Shown here piece after piece: positions 17,004 through 26,087 of a stretch of DNA of 64,000 nucleotides. The notes below the pieces were generated by a model. The model was not told where the DNA came from. It saw only the letters and a list, made by a program, of their open reading frames with translations, and searched no databases. The stretch comes from Klebsiella pneumoniae (GTDB taxonomy: Bacteria; Pseudomonadota; Gammaproteobacteria; Pseudomonadales; Pseudohongiellaceae), in assembly GCA_945902215.1 (NCBI GenBank), contig CAMDML010000006.1, forward strand, positions 1 through 64,000, written 5' to 3'. Made by a program: the position numbers and the translations under genes. Within the stretch, counting starts at the first letter, position 1; each line of letters opens with the position of its first letter.

Positions 17004-19527
17004 CAGCAAGCAACCCAGGGGTTCGCGCAACTTTGTGTATTTGAGCGCCTGGCGCTACGCTTGTCAGCATCCCTGGCAAACCTGGCTCAGCTTTCTCGGT
17101 ATTGCGCTCGGCGTGATGATGGTTGTGGCGGTTGATCTCGCCAACAGCAGCGCACGCCGCGCGTTTGCACTGTCCATTGATGCGGTCAACGGCAACATCA
17201 CTCACCAGATTGTCGGCGGTTCCGCCGGTGTGCCTGATAAGGTATTCACAGCACTGCGCACCGAACTCGGTATCCGCCGTAGCGCACCCTCGCTCACAGC
17301 TTCAGTGCGTATCGAAGGCCAGGAACTCACGCTGGTTGGGCTTGATCTGATCAGCGAAAGCGCGCTGCAGCGGCGTCGACCGGGCTTCACAGCTGATCCA
17401 ACTGAATTGCTGATTCTGGGTTTTGCCGCGCTCAGCGCAGGCAACGCAGTGCTGATGAGTGAGAGTGCCGCAGTGTCGTTGAATTTGGTTGAAGGCGAAC
17501 GCTTTGCCTTACTAAGTGGCGCTAATACCACTGACACGGAATTGGCCGCTACCTTTCCTGCCACGGAAGCGGTTGCCACAGAAGGTCTGGTGTTTGCCGA
17601 TATCGCCACCGCGCAAACCTTGCTGCAGCGCCACGGTACGATTGACAGCATCGACCTCATCCTGATCTCGGATGAAGCCACGCGTATCAATAACTGGTTG
17701 CCAGCCGGATTGACGCTGGTGGAAACCAGTGGCCGCAATGCCTCGCTGGAACAGATGACATCTGCCTTTCACGTGAACTTGCTGGCGATGAGTCTGTTGG
17801 CGCTGCTGGTCGCTGGCCTGTTGATCTACAACACCGTGAGCCTGTCGGTGCTGCAACGGCAGGAAACGCTGGGCATTTTGCGCTCGCTGGGTGTTACGCG
17901 TGGCGAACTGATCCGGCTGGTGCTCACGGAAGCCATGGTGCTGGGAGTGCTCGCCAGCATTGCCGGCGTTCTCGCCGGACTCGCACTGGGCCAAAGTCTC
18001 GTGCAACTTGTCACCCGCACCATCGACGATCTGTACTTCGATCTGACGGTTACCCGTTTTCTGTTCGAGCCTCTGGTGCTGGTGAAAGGGTTGGCGCTGG
18101 GCTCAGGCCTCACGCTGCTCGCCGCCGCATTGCCTGCCTGGCAAGCCGGACAGAGTCAGCCGGTTACCCTGCAACAACGTGCCGTGCGTGATCGAGTCTG
18201 GCAACGGCGCTTACCCTGGCTCGCTGTTACCGGAGCCTTGCTGATGGGTGGCGGTTATCTGCTGTTGCCCAATGAGGCTTCGCTGGTTGGTGGGTTCGTG
18301 GCGTTGAACCTGATCATCTTCGGGGTCTGCCTGATGGTGCCGCTTGGCATGCACCTGTTGTTGTCGCTGGTGCTGTTGGTGTGTGGCACGCGGTTGCAAC
18401 AAGTGCCGCGTCTGGCACTGCGCAATATCCAGACCGGTATCAGCCGTACCGGGCTCGCGGTGGCGGCGTTGACCGTGGCGGTATCGGTGACGGTAGGTGT
18501 TGGCATCATGGTGGGCAGTTTCCGCGATACCGTGATTCTGTGGCTGGACCAGACCTTAAGCGGTGACGTGCAAATCACACGGTTGGACGCGGGCAACGTG
18601 GCGCCGGAGATTTTTAGCTTTGCAATGGCCTTACCGGATATCGTGGCAGTTACGCCGGGTTACAACTTGCGTGCAGAAAGTGATCGGGGCGCTGTGCGGG
18701 TCACGGCGGCAAGCGGAACGGTGGCTACCAGCCTGTTTATCAAGGAGCTGGCGGACAGCGATCGCGCACGCGTGGAACGCGGCGAAGGTTGGCTGGTGTC
18801 CGAACCGTTCGCGTATCAACAGGCGCTCGCCATCGGTGTGCCGCTGACCGTGACCACGGCCACAGGCACACTGACTTTACCGGTGCTTGGCATCTTCTAC
18901 GATTACAGTACCGGGCCGGGCATGGTTGCGCTGGCTGAGCCATTGCTGTTGCAGCAGTGGCCGCAACTGCAGCCAACCCGCTTGATGCTAAGCCTGATGG
19001 CTGCTGCCGATACCGCCGCGCTGACTGCGCAGTTGCGCCGTGAAGTCGCGCAGTATCCCGGCAGCTATGGCATTGCCGCCAACGCCGACATCCGCCGCAT
19101 CACGCTGACCATCTTCGACCGCACCTTCGCCATCACGCATGTGCTGCGCCTGCTGGCCATCCTCGTAGCCTTTGTCGGCGTGTTGAGTGCATTGATTGCA
19201 CTGCAACTCGAACGCATGCGCGAGTACGCCATGCTGCGCGCCACCGGCATGACAGTGCGCGAAGTGGCCGGCATGATCGGTGTGCAGACGCTGGTGATGG
19301 GGCTGATTGCAGGTCTGTGCGCATTACCTCTGGGCCTGATGATGTCCGACATCCTCATCGATGTGATCAACCGCCGCTCCTTCGGCTGGAGCATGCAGCA
19401 CAGCATACCGGTTAGCGTCATCTTTGAAGCCTTGCTGCTCGCGCTTGCGGCAGCGCTGTTGGCGGGTGTCTATCCTGCGCTGCGAGTGGCAGGTGTACGA
19501 CCAGCGGAGGCTTTGAGGCGGGAATGA
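16987..19527 (+). CDS. FtsX-family ABC transporter permease
   Basis: 846 residues. One N-terminal membrane helix (about 28-50) precedes a MacB-like periplasmic region (about 55-245). Next comes an FtsX helix set (about 255-390), further hydrophobic helices (about 405-470), a second periplasmic stretch, and a second FtsX set at the C-terminus (about 710-846, including the LLALAAALLAGVYPALR helix). This is the long, duplicated FtsX architecture. The GTG start at 16987 lies inside the ATPase gene. The last 4 bases overlap the next gene (ATGA). Type VII ABC proteins of this class often do mechanotransmission or lipoprotein/lipid extraction; the substrate is unknown. Confidence 0.9.
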   Translation: MTSPGNSKQPRGSRNFVYLSAWRYACQHPWQTWLSFLGIALGVMMVVAVDLANSSARRAFALSIDAVNGNITHQIVGGSAGVPDKVFTALRTELGIRRSAPSLTASVRIEGQELTLVGLDLISESALQRRRPGFTADPTELLILGFAALSAGNAVLMSESAAVSLNLVEGERFALLSGANTTDTELAATFPATEAVATEGLVFADIATAQTLLQRHGTIDSIDLILISDEATRINNWLPAGLTLVETSGRNASLEQMTSAFHVNLLAMSLLALLVAGLLIYNTVSLSVLQRQETLGILRSLGVTRGELIRLVLTEAMVLGVLASIAGVLAGLALGQSLVQLVTRTIDDLYFDLTVTRFLFEPLVLVKGLALGSGLTLLAAALPAWQAGQSQPVTLQQRAVRDRVWQRRLPWLAVTGALLMGGGYLLLPNEASLVGGFVALNLIIFGVCLMVPLGMHLLLSLVLLVCGTRLQQVPRLALRNIQTGISRTGLAVAALTVAVSVTVGVGIMVGSFRDTVILWLDQTLSGDVQITRLDAGNVAPEIFSFAMALPDIVAVTPGYNLRAESDRGAVRVTAASGTVATSLFIKELADSDRARVERGEGWLVSEPFAYQQALAIGVPLTVTTATGTLTLPVLGIFYDYSTGPGMVALAEPLLLQQWPQLQPTRLMLSLMAAADTAALTAQLRREVAQYPGSYGIAANADIRRITLTIFDRTFAITHVLRLLAILVAFVGVLSALIALQLERMREYAMLRATGMTVREVAGMIGVQTLVMGLIAGLCALPLGLMMSDILIDVINRRSFGWSMQHSIPVSVIFEALLLALAAALLAGVYPALRVAGVRPAEALRRE

Positions 19528-20672
19528 AAGCGCAGCTGCTGCCTTCACTGTTCATTCTGGGCATACTGATTGGGTGCAGTGCAGACACGCCGCCGCAAAC
19601 GGCAAGCCCGGCGCTGGATTTGGCGGACGTGCTCGGTGGTGACAATACCGGCGGCTATCTGCGTGCCGAAGCGCTGCGCACTTTTTCCTTTCCGCAGGAT
19701 CATGGCCCGCATCCGGGCTTTCGCAATGAGTGGTGGTATCTCACCGGCAATCTTGAAACAGAGCAGGGGCGGCGCTTTGGGTATCAGGTGACGTTCTTCT
19801 CTACGGCTGTGGCCGGAGCTGGCGAGCCTGCGGCCGCTTCTACGGATGCTGCGGTTGGGCCAGTTGCTGCGTCTGCCTGGCACAGTGAACGCATCTGGAT
19901 GGCGCATGTGGCGCTGACGGATGTGGAAGGGGGTGAACATTACCCACTGGAACGCTTCTCCCGCGAAAACCCTGGATTGGCGGGAGCCACTCTCGCGCCG
20001 TTCCGGGTGTGGCTCGAAGGTTGGCAATTACGCACCAATGGTGACGGCTTTCCGTGGCAATTGGATATTGAGGACACGCAACTCGATATGCACTTGAGTC
20101 TGCAAGCGCTGAAGCCGCCAGTCTTGCAAGGCGACAAGGGCCTGAGTCAGAAAAGTCCGGAGCCCGGCAATGCTTCCTACTATTACAGTCTCCCGCGCGT
20201 TGACACCCTTGGCACGCTACGGATCGGCACCGAAACGTTTACCGTGAATGGCCTGAGCTGGCTTGATCGCGAATGGAGCACCAGCGCGCTCGCCCCTGAC
20301 CAAAGCGGCTGGGACTGGTTCTCGCTGCAGTTCGATGAGGGCAACGAGTTGATGTACTACCAACTGCGCACGGACAGGGGAGCGGTACATCCGAACAGTC
20401 AGGGCAACTGGACCGACGCAAACGCACAGCAGACTCTGATTGCGCCTGACCAGATTGAGCTGGAAGAACTGGAGTCGTGGACGAGTCCGGGGGGAATCGT
20501 CTACACGACTGCTTGGCGTATGCGTTACGCAGACAAAGAGTGGCGGATCGAAGCCGTGCTCGCCGACCAGTGGATGAATCTCAGCATTCCGTACTGGGAA
20601 GGGGCGGTTGATGTGCTGAACATTGACGGCACCCGTGCCGGGCGCGGGTATCTTGAGATGGTCAGAGAGTAA
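19524..20672 (+). CDS. AttH/CrtC-type lipocalin-like lipoprotein
   Basis: 382 residues with a lipoprotein signal (LILIGC-like: ILIGCSAD, lipidated Cys at about residue 18). The body carries the CrtC/AttH signature FRNEWWYLTGNL followed by FGYQVTFF, and later WLDREWSTS with DQSGWDWFSLQFD. These are hallmarks of the hydroxyneurosporene-synthase-like, tandem lipocalin fold. In attEFGH-type operons this protein accompanies an ABC ATPase and an FtsX permease. It is therefore predicted to be a periplasmic or outer-membrane-facing partner that binds a lipophilic substrate. It starts in ATGA overlap with the permease. Confidence 0.88.
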   Translation: MKAQLLPSLFILGILIGCSADTPPQTASPALDLADVLGGDNTGGYLRAEALRTFSFPQDHGPHPGFRNEWWYLTGNLETEQGRRFGYQVTFFSTAVAGAGEPAAASTDAAVGPVAASAWHSERIWMAHVALTDVEGGEHYPLERFSRENPGLAGATLAPFRVWLEGWQLRTNGDGFPWQLDIEDTQLDMHLSLQALKPPVLQGDKGLSQKSPEPGNASYYYSLPRVDTLGTLRIGTETFTVNGLSWLDREWSTSALAPDQSGWDWFSLQFDEGNELMYYQLRTDRGAVHPNSQGNWTDANAQQTLIAPDQIELEELESWTSPGGIVYTTAWRMRYADKEWRIEAVLADQWMNLSIPYWEGAVDVLNIDGTRAGRGYLEMVRE

Positions 20673-20883
20673 GACAGTTAGTTGTACCGCGAACGCTTGT
20701 AATTCACATTTGCAACCTCGGTTCTGCGGTGAGGTCGGTGGCAGCGCGGAGAGAGTACCAACGGAGAGAGCCCCTACAAGGCAGAACCACTCAGTGCGGT
20801 TTGTGGGGCAGGTATAGTCAACTGGATAGTGGCTCGCGCTTTTGCTAATCTGCCGCACTTTTCCCGTAAGCCTGAATCCGTCC

Positions 20884-22491
20884 ATGCATCGCAATGCTTT
20901 CACCCTGCTTAATAACCCCCGCCTGAACAAGGGCACTGCCTTTACGGAGGCGGAGCGCGAAGAATTCGGCCTGCATGGCCTGCTTCCCCCCAGCGTTAGC
21001 ACAATGTCCCAACAGGTGGCCTGGGTCCTTGAAAACCTGCGCAGCAAAGCCCAGCCGATCGACCGTTACCGCTACATGGCGAGTCTGCAGAAACGCAACG
21101 AACGTCTCTATTACCGTGTGCTGATTGACCATGTCGCTGAACTAATGCCGATTGTGTATACCCCCACTGTCGGTCAGGCCTGCCAGGAGTATGCCAACCA
21201 CTGGCGCGAAGCCAACGGACTGTATATCTCCATCGAGCAACGCAACCGACTGGATGCCGTGCTGGGCAACTGGCTGGACGAAGACGTTCGACTGATCGTG
21301 GTGACCGATGGCGAGCGTATTCTGGGTCTGGGCGATCTGGGGGTCAGCGGCATGGGGATTCCGATCGGCAAGCTGGCGCTGTATTGCGCGTGTGCCGGCA
21401 TCGATCCCGCGCAGTGCCTGCCAATCACGCTCGACGTTGGCACCAACAACCTGCGTTTCCGCAGCGATCCGCGTTATCAGGGTCGACGCGAAGCACGCGC
21501 GCGTGGCGATGAGTATTTCACGTTTATTGAAGATTTCATTTTGGCCGTGCAGCGGCACTTTCCGCAGGCATTGCTGCAATTCGAGGATTTCGCTACGCCG
21601 AACGCGGTGGCACATCTGGAGAAATACCAGGATCGCTTGCTTTGTTTCAACGACGACATTCAGGGCACCGCTGCGGTGGCGCTCGCCGGTTTCTACGCCA
21701 CCACGCGCATTACCCATACCAAACTATCTGACATGAGCTTTCTGTTCGCCGGTGCCGGCTCAGCGGCAACCGGTATCGCCGGTCTGCTCACCATTGCCAT
21801 GCAACAGGAAGGCTTGAGTCGCGAGGAAGCGCTTGCGCGGTGTTATTGCTGCGACAGTAAAGGTTTGATTACCAAGGATCGTGCGGAGCTCACCTCACAT
21901 GCCGCGCCCTTCGCTGCCGACTTGCCGCCGATGACGCTGGAGCAGGCCATTGCCGCAATCAAGCCGCAGGCACTGATCGGTGCCACGGCCAAAGGCGGCA
22001 CCTTTACTCCGGAGATTCTGCAGCAAATGGCGCGGCTGAATGCCCAGCCGATCATTTTTGCCTTGTCCAATCCCACCACGAAAGCGGAATGCACCGCAGA
22101 GGAGGCGTATCGCCATACCAAAGGTAAAGCCATTTTCGCCAGTGGCAGTCCCTTCGATCCCGTCATCATCAATGGCGAAACGCGGGTGCCGGGGCAGGGC
22201 AACAATGCCTATATATTCCCGGGTCTCGGGTTGGGCGCATTGCACGGCAAAGTTACCCGCATCACCGATGACCTCCTGATTGCGGCCGCCAAAGCGCTGG
22301 CCGATGGTGTCACCGCCAGTCAGCTCAAGAGCGGCTGCCTCTATCCGCCGCTCAGCGAAATTCGCGAAGTGTCGCTGAAAATCGCAGTTGCCGTTGCAGA
22401 AACCGCGGCGCAAACTGGATTGACTCGTCGCAGCATCGGCTCGAATTTCGCAGATGAAGTCAGGGCGGCAATGTACGATCCCCGCTACTGA
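20884..22491 (+). CDS. maeA: NAD-dependent malic enzyme
   Basis: Oxidative decarboxylation of malate to pyruvate in the cytosol. 535 residues from ATG 20884; a TTG at 20842 in the same frame is possible but adds an unfamily-like leader (E. coli MaeA has 565). Key segments are VYTPTVGQACQEY (catalytic Tyr, about residue 90), the metal-binding FNDDIQGT (about 255) and the nucleotide-binding FAGAGSAATGIA (about 288). The end of the protein has FALSNPTTKAECTAEEA and FPGLGLGAL, as in the large eukaryote-type malic enzymes. Monocistronic. Confidence 0.9.
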   Translation: MHRNAFTLLNNPRLNKGTAFTEAEREEFGLHGLLPPSVSTMSQQVAWVLENLRSKAQPIDRYRYMASLQKRNERLYYRVLIDHVAELMPIVYTPTVGQACQEYANHWREANGLYISIEQRNRLDAVLGNWLDEDVRLIVVTDGERILGLGDLGVSGMGIPIGKLALYCACAGIDPAQCLPITLDVGTNNLRFRSDPRYQGRREARARGDEYFTFIEDFILAVQRHFPQALLQFEDFATPNAVAHLEKYQDRLLCFNDDIQGTAAVALAGFYATTRITHTKLSDMSFLFAGAGSAATGIAGLLTIAMQQEGLSREEALARCYCCDSKGLITKDRAELTSHAAPFAADLPPMTLEQAIAAIKPQALIGATAKGGTFTPEILQQMARLNAQPIIFALSNPTTKAECTAEEAYRHTKGKAIFASGSPFDPVIINGETRVPGQGNNAYIFPGLGLGALHGKVTRITDDLLIAAAKALADGVTASQLKSGCLYPPLSEIREVSLKIAVAVAETAAQTGLTRRSIGSNFADEVRAAMYDPRY

Positions 22492-22509
22492 GAAAGTTTG
22501 CAAAACCTG

Positions 22510-22539
22510 TTCACATTAATTGCACATTGAAGCTATACT
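22510..22539 (+). promoter_or_regulatory. candidate sigma-70 promoter
   Basis: TTCACA (22510-22515), an 18-base spacer, then TATACT (22534-22539). It lies about 190 bases upstream of the first small membrane protein gene, implying a leader of about 180 bases. I recognised no riboswitch in that leader. Confidence 0.5.
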
Positions 22540-22726
22540 TTAGCCCGCACTTTTAAGTGCCATGCATAATACGACCGGACCGAATTCGGCATATCTGGCC
22601 TTGATATCGATCAACTGCACACCTAACACGGATCCCGTCAAAGCGTTTCTGCCTGTTTCCGACTCAGCCTTTGTGCTCAAATTCACTACGCTGCATCTTG
22701 CTGCGTACTTATCGTGAGAACTGATT

Positions 22727-23179
22727 ATGGATTTTTTACAGTGGTATGAAGAGGGCGCAGTTGGCCTGTTCATTCGTGAATCGCTGTGGGGCTATCCCAT
22801 TACCTTGTCCAGTCACGCGGTGGGCATGGCCACTGTGATGGGTATTGTGGTCGTGCTGAACATGCGTGTGCTTGGCTTCGCCAGCAAGCTGTCGGTAGCC
22901 GCCTTCGACAGATTGTTGGTCGTGGGCTGGATCGGCTTCATCATCAACCTTGTTTCCGGCTTGGTTCTCTTTGCCGGTTCTTCCACCACCTACTTCTTCC
23001 AGGGCGCATTCCAGTTGAAGATTGGTTCCATCGTACTCGGCGGCATTCTCATGAAAGTGGTACTGAACGCTGTGCGCGACAACAAACCCCAGGTCACCCA
23101 GAAACTTCTCGCTGTTGCATGCCTTGCATGCTGGACGGTAGGGATGGTTACTGGCCGCCTGATGGCCTATCTGGTTTAA
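22727..23179 (+). CDS. small four-helix membrane protein (DUF6644-like), copy 1
   Basis: 150 residues with four hydrophobic helices and a conserved His (about residue 30) in the first (LSSHAVGMATVMG). It resembles the next gene product (ESLWGYPITLSSHAVG versus FPMMETLHFLGLT, then NMRVLGFA versus DLRVMGLV), so the two are tandem paralogs that may form a heterodimer. The DUF6644 label is from memory of such short membrane proteins and is tentative. The buried His could bind a haem or metal. Function unknown. It lies 12 bases upstream of its paralog. Confidence 0.7.
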   Translation: MDFLQWYEEGAVGLFIRESLWGYPITLSSHAVGMATVMGIVVVLNMRVLGFASKLSVAAFDRLLVVGWIGFIINLVSGLVLFAGSSTTYFFQGAFQLKIGSIVLGGILMKVVLNAVRDNKPQVTQKLLAVACLACWTVGMVTGRLMAYLV

Positions 23180-23191
23180 GGGGAATACATC

Positions 23192-23680
23192 ATGAATTGG
23201 GAACCTTTGGCAATCTGGCTCAGCGACAACTGGCTGCATGATTTGATGGTCAATCTGTCGTGGATGTTTCCGATGATGGAAACATTGCACTTTCTGGGCC
23301 TCACAGTGATGTTCGGCTCGCTGCTCCTCATCGACTTGCGGGTGATGGGTCTTGTGAAGTTTATCAACATGGCCGCGGCGATGAAATTCATCCCCGTAGC
23401 CATGATCGCGTTTAGTGTGAACCTGATCTCCGGCATCTCCTTTCTGTGCGCTGACCCGTACAGCTATTTTCCGAACCTGGGCTTCCAGTGGAAGATGGGC
23501 ATGATCTTTATCGCGGGGCTCAATGCACTGTGGTTCTGGTTCGGCGAACATGCCGAACTGAAACAACTCGCCGACGGCCAGGACGCGCCGTTCCGTGCCA
23601 AGCTCATTGCGCTGATCTCGATAGTGGTATGGGTCATCGTCATCATCCTGGGACGTATGATTCCGTATCTGGAGTTTTGA
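23192..23680 (+). CDS. small four-helix membrane protein (DUF6644-like), copy 2
   Basis: 162 residues with four hydrophobic helices and a His in helix one (METLHFLG). Helix two (MFGSLLLIDLRVMGLV) and helix three (VAMIAFSVNLISGISFL) align with the first copy. The second and third loops are hydrophilic, and the protein ends GRMIPYLEF, like the end GRLMAYLV of copy 1. It is co-transcribed with copy 1 and followed by a terminator, so the pair forms its own operon. Function not known. Confidence 0.7.
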   Translation: MNWEPLAIWLSDNWLHDLMVNLSWMFPMMETLHFLGLTVMFGSLLLIDLRVMGLVKFINMAAAMKFIPVAMIAFSVNLISGISFLCADPYSYFPNLGFQWKMGMIFIAGLNALWFWFGEHAELKQLADGQDAPFRAKLIALISIVVWVIVIILGRMIPYLEF

Positions 23681-23697
23681 GTTCAACCTGCGTTTGC

Positions 23698-23724
23698 AAA
23701 AAGAGGGCTACGGCCCTCTTTTTT
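23698..23724 (+). terminator. rho-independent terminator
   Basis: Stem agagggc / gccctct with a 4-base loop and a T-run of six after it. It lies 20 bases past the stop of the second small membrane protein gene. Confidence 0.88.
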
Positions 23725-23845
23725 ATGCCCGGATAATAAGTTGTTAGGCTGTAAATGTAGATTTTCAGCCGGGCAAATTTTGCCGGCGTTTACTAAACTG
23801 CAGCCACACTACCCTTGGAGTTCAGCAACACCATCGTCCCTGGCA

Positions 23846-23851
23846 TATAAT
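23846..23851 (+). promoter_or_regulatory. -10 element for the DUF35-thiolase operon
   Basis: Perfect TATAAT, 39 bases upstream of the GTG start at 23891 and downstream of the previous terminator. No good -35 hexamer is visible at 16-18 bases. Confidence 0.5.
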
Positions 23852-23890
23852 GCGAGCCGCCATTTACTACAAAAACAAGAGCAGAACTTT

Positions 23891-24301
23891 GTGACTCACA
23901 CCCCCCCTGATTTTAGCGGGCCGGGACCGGTACAGCTGTACCAGCAGGCCCTGGCGCAAGGCAAGTTTCTTATCCAGCAATGCAAGGACTGCGGCCGGCA
24001 TGTCTTCTACCCGCGGGTTCTTTGCAACCACTGTGGCTCCATCGACCTTAAGTGGGTCGAACCTACCGGCCGCGCTACCGTTTACTCCACCACCGTTGTT
24101 CACCAGAAGCCTGAAAAGGGCGGCGACTACAATGTTGCGCTGATTGAACTCGAAGAAGGTCCGCGCATGATGTCGCGGGTGATGGATGTCGAACCGGGCA
24201 AGGTGAAGATAGGCATGGTGGTAAGTGCGCACATTGGTTTGATTGATGGTCAGCATGCACTAGTGTTCTACAACAAGGAGCAGGGGAGCAAGGAATGGTG
24301 A
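23891..24301 (+). CDS. DUF35 zinc-ribbon/OB-fold protein
   Basis: 136 residues. An N-terminal helix precedes a rubredoxin-like zinc ribbon with C31/C34 and C45/C48, followed by an OB-fold (GRATVYSTTVVHQ and beyond). DUF35 proteins pair with thiolase-like enzymes and bind acyl-CoA or help assemble the complex, for example ChsH2 with Ltp2 in steroid side-chain degradation. The GTG at 23891 was chosen because the family starts about 20-30 residues before the first Cys; an upstream in-frame start at 23741 adds unrelated sequence. It overlaps the thiolase gene by 7 bases. Confidence 0.88.
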   Translation: MTHTPPDFSGPGPVQLYQQALAQGKFLIQQCKDCGRHVFYPRVLCNHCGSIDLKWVEPTGRATVYSTTVVHQKPEKGGDYNVALIELEEGPRMMSRVMDVEPGKVKIGMVVSAHIGLIDGQHALVFYNKEQGSKEW

Positions 24302-25458
24302 AGCTGTTAAAGGGAGAGCAATCTTTGCGCGGCTCATCCGCAGTAGTCGGCGTTGGCCTCAGCCGCTTCGGCGATTTGGCCGGACGCACGCACATGGAAA
24401 TCATGGGCGAAGCGGTGTATCACGCCTTGGCCGATGCCGGCCTCGGCATACACGATGTGGACGGTATCTTCGCCTCCAATTTTGTAGACCAGCTGACACC
24501 ACTCGTTGTCGCCGAATATTTCGGCATCAAACCCGATTTCATGGACGGCTCAAACCTTGGCGGTTCGGTGTTCGTCAATTCGTTGCTTTCTGCTTCTCTG
24601 GCGCTCAAACACGGGCTCTGCAACGTGGCCTTGATTTGTTACGGCAGCAACAGCAAAAGCGGCGGCATGGTTGCGCCTGCAAATGCCAAAACTATCGAGA
24701 GCATCTATAAACCCCGTTATCCGATGCAAGCCTACGCGCTGGCTGCCGCGCGGCACATGCACCAGTACGGCACGACGAAAGAGCAACTCGCAGAAGTGGC
24801 TGTGTCAGCGCGCAAGTGGGCACAGCTGAATCCTGCAGCGGAAATGCGCGAGCCCTTGACGATTGCCGATGTGCTCGCGGCGCGCCGCGTGCTCGAACCT
24901 TTCGGTGTGCGCGACTGTTGTCTGGTTAGCGATGGTGGTGGCGCGATGCTTATGGTGCGCGCGGATCGTGCCAAGGATTTCCCGAAAAAACCGGTCTATA
25001 TGCTTGGCATCAGTTCCCGCACCACCCACAACATCATTTCCCAAATGCCCGATTTGACGGTGACGGCTGCAGCCCAGAGCGGTCCTGAAGCCTTCGCGAT
25101 GGCTGGCGTGAAACCGGCCGACATTGATGTGGTCGAACTCTACGATGCTTTCACTATCAACACGATCCTGTTCCTCGAAGACATGGGCTTCTGCAAGAAA
25201 GGCGAAGGCGGTGCCTTCGTTTCTGGTGGCAACATTGCCCCCGGCGGCAAATTACCGGTGAATACCAACGGCGGCGGTTTGAGCTGCGTGCATCCCGGCA
25301 TGTATGGCATTTTCCTGATGATCGAAGCAGTGCAGCAGTTGCGCGGCGAATGCGGCGCGCGCCAGATCAACAAGGCAAAGCTCGCGGCGTGCAATGGCAA
25401 TGGCGGGTATCTGTCCAGCCAGGTTACGGCCGTGTTTGGAACCGGTGAAACGCTTTAA
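24295..25458 (+). CDS. thiolase-like protein (SCP2-thiolase/lipid-transfer family)
   Basis: 387-residue thiolase-fold protein. The C-terminal signature is intact (NTNGGGLSCVHPGMYG, Cys331 and His333). In the N-terminal half, the place of the acylated nucleophile Cys (about residues 88-92) reads SNLGGSVF, so Claisen/thiolytic chemistry by the usual route is unlikely. The paired DUF35 gene directly upstream points to the Ltp2/DitF-like branch, some of which are retro-aldolases on CoA-linked sterol side chains. No steroid genes are nearby, so the substrate is open. ATG or GTG starts near 24295 are both close to the overlap. Confidence 0.85.
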   Translation: MVKLLKGEQSLRGSSAVVGVGLSRFGDLAGRTHMEIMGEAVYHALADAGLGIHDVDGIFASNFVDQLTPLVVAEYFGIKPDFMDGSNLGGSVFVNSLLSASLALKHGLCNVALICYGSNSKSGGMVAPANAKTIESIYKPRYPMQAYALAAARHMHQYGTTKEQLAEVAVSARKWAQLNPAAEMREPLTIADVLAARRVLEPFGVRDCCLVSDGGGAMLMVRADRAKDFPKKPVYMLGISSRTTHNIISQMPDLTVTAAAQSGPEAFAMAGVKPADIDVVELYDAFTINTILFLEDMGFCKKGEGGAFVSGGNIAPGGKLPVNTNGGGLSCVHPGMYGIFLMIEAVQQLRGECGARQINKAKLAACNGNGGYLSSQVTAVFGTGETL

Positions 25459-25588
25459 TACGGGGATGCTTATCCCGAAACCCCGGGCGGAACAAGGCGG
25501 TCGATTTGTTCGTCGGCTGATCTGTATCAAGTCAGCGGAGGCCCGGACTTTTTACAATAGCTCCTTTATTTCATGAAAGGAGCTGATT

Positions 25589-26053
25589 GTGAAAACGTCC
25601 CATGTGCTTACTGTCGTCGCACTGCTGGGTACCGTGTTGCTCGGTGCTTGCCGTACCTACCCTGATTATTCCAGTGACTTTCGCTTCCCGATCCTTTCAG
25701 GCGACATCGCCCGTGGCCAACAAGCATTTGTTGCGCTCGGTTGCTCGCAGTGCCACAACGTCAACGGTGTCGAACTACCCGCCTTTGCCGGCACCCGTCC
25801 GGTTACAGTCGAACTGGGTGGCGATCTGGTTTTTGCCAAAACCTATGGTGATATCGTTACCTCCATCATTAACCCCAGCCATGTAATCTCTGAGCGGTAC
25901 CTAGAGCAATTGCCGCGTGTTGAGCGCCGCGCTGCCAGTTCCTCGCCGATGTACGTGAATCCGGAGATGAAAGTCTCAGAGCTGATCGATGTCGTCGCGT
26001 TTCTCAACTCCCGTTACCGGCTGCTGCCTGGATACACCGAGTATTACTATTAA
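25589..26053 (+). CDS. lipoprotein c-type cytochrome
   Basis: 154 residues. A lipoprotein signal peptide ends LLGAC with lipid-bearing Cys21. A single haem site C52-SQ-C55-H56 follows, with Met in SSPMYVNPEM as a likely axial ligand. It should sit on the periplasmic face of a membrane as an electron carrier; partners are unknown. The GTG start at 25589 is supported by AAAGGAG with 6-base spacing. It stands alone between the thiolase gene and the convergent nitroreductase gene. Confidence 0.9.
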   Translation: MKTSHVLTVVALLGTVLLGACRTYPDYSSDFRFPILSGDIARGQQAFVALGCSQCHNVNGVELPAFAGTRPVTVELGGDLVFAKTYGDIVTSIINPSHVISERYLEQLPRVERRAASSSPMYVNPEMKVSELIDVVAFLNSRYRLLPGYTEYYY

Positions 26054-26087
26054 TGTATTGGCTTCCGCGCTACTGAAGCTCAAGCAC

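Noticed and set aside
20673-20883. Promoter elements before the malic enzyme gene
   Set aside because: TATAGT at 20813-20818 is the only -10-like hexamer and has no -35 at a workable distance; repeats of cggagagag there looked incidental. I report nothing definite in this stretch.
22736-23686. 316-residue minus-strand frame opposite the two small membrane proteins
   Set aside because: Composition (many His, Gln, Asp) is typical of the antisense of hydrophobic helices; the plus-strand products are coherent membrane proteins with start and terminator.
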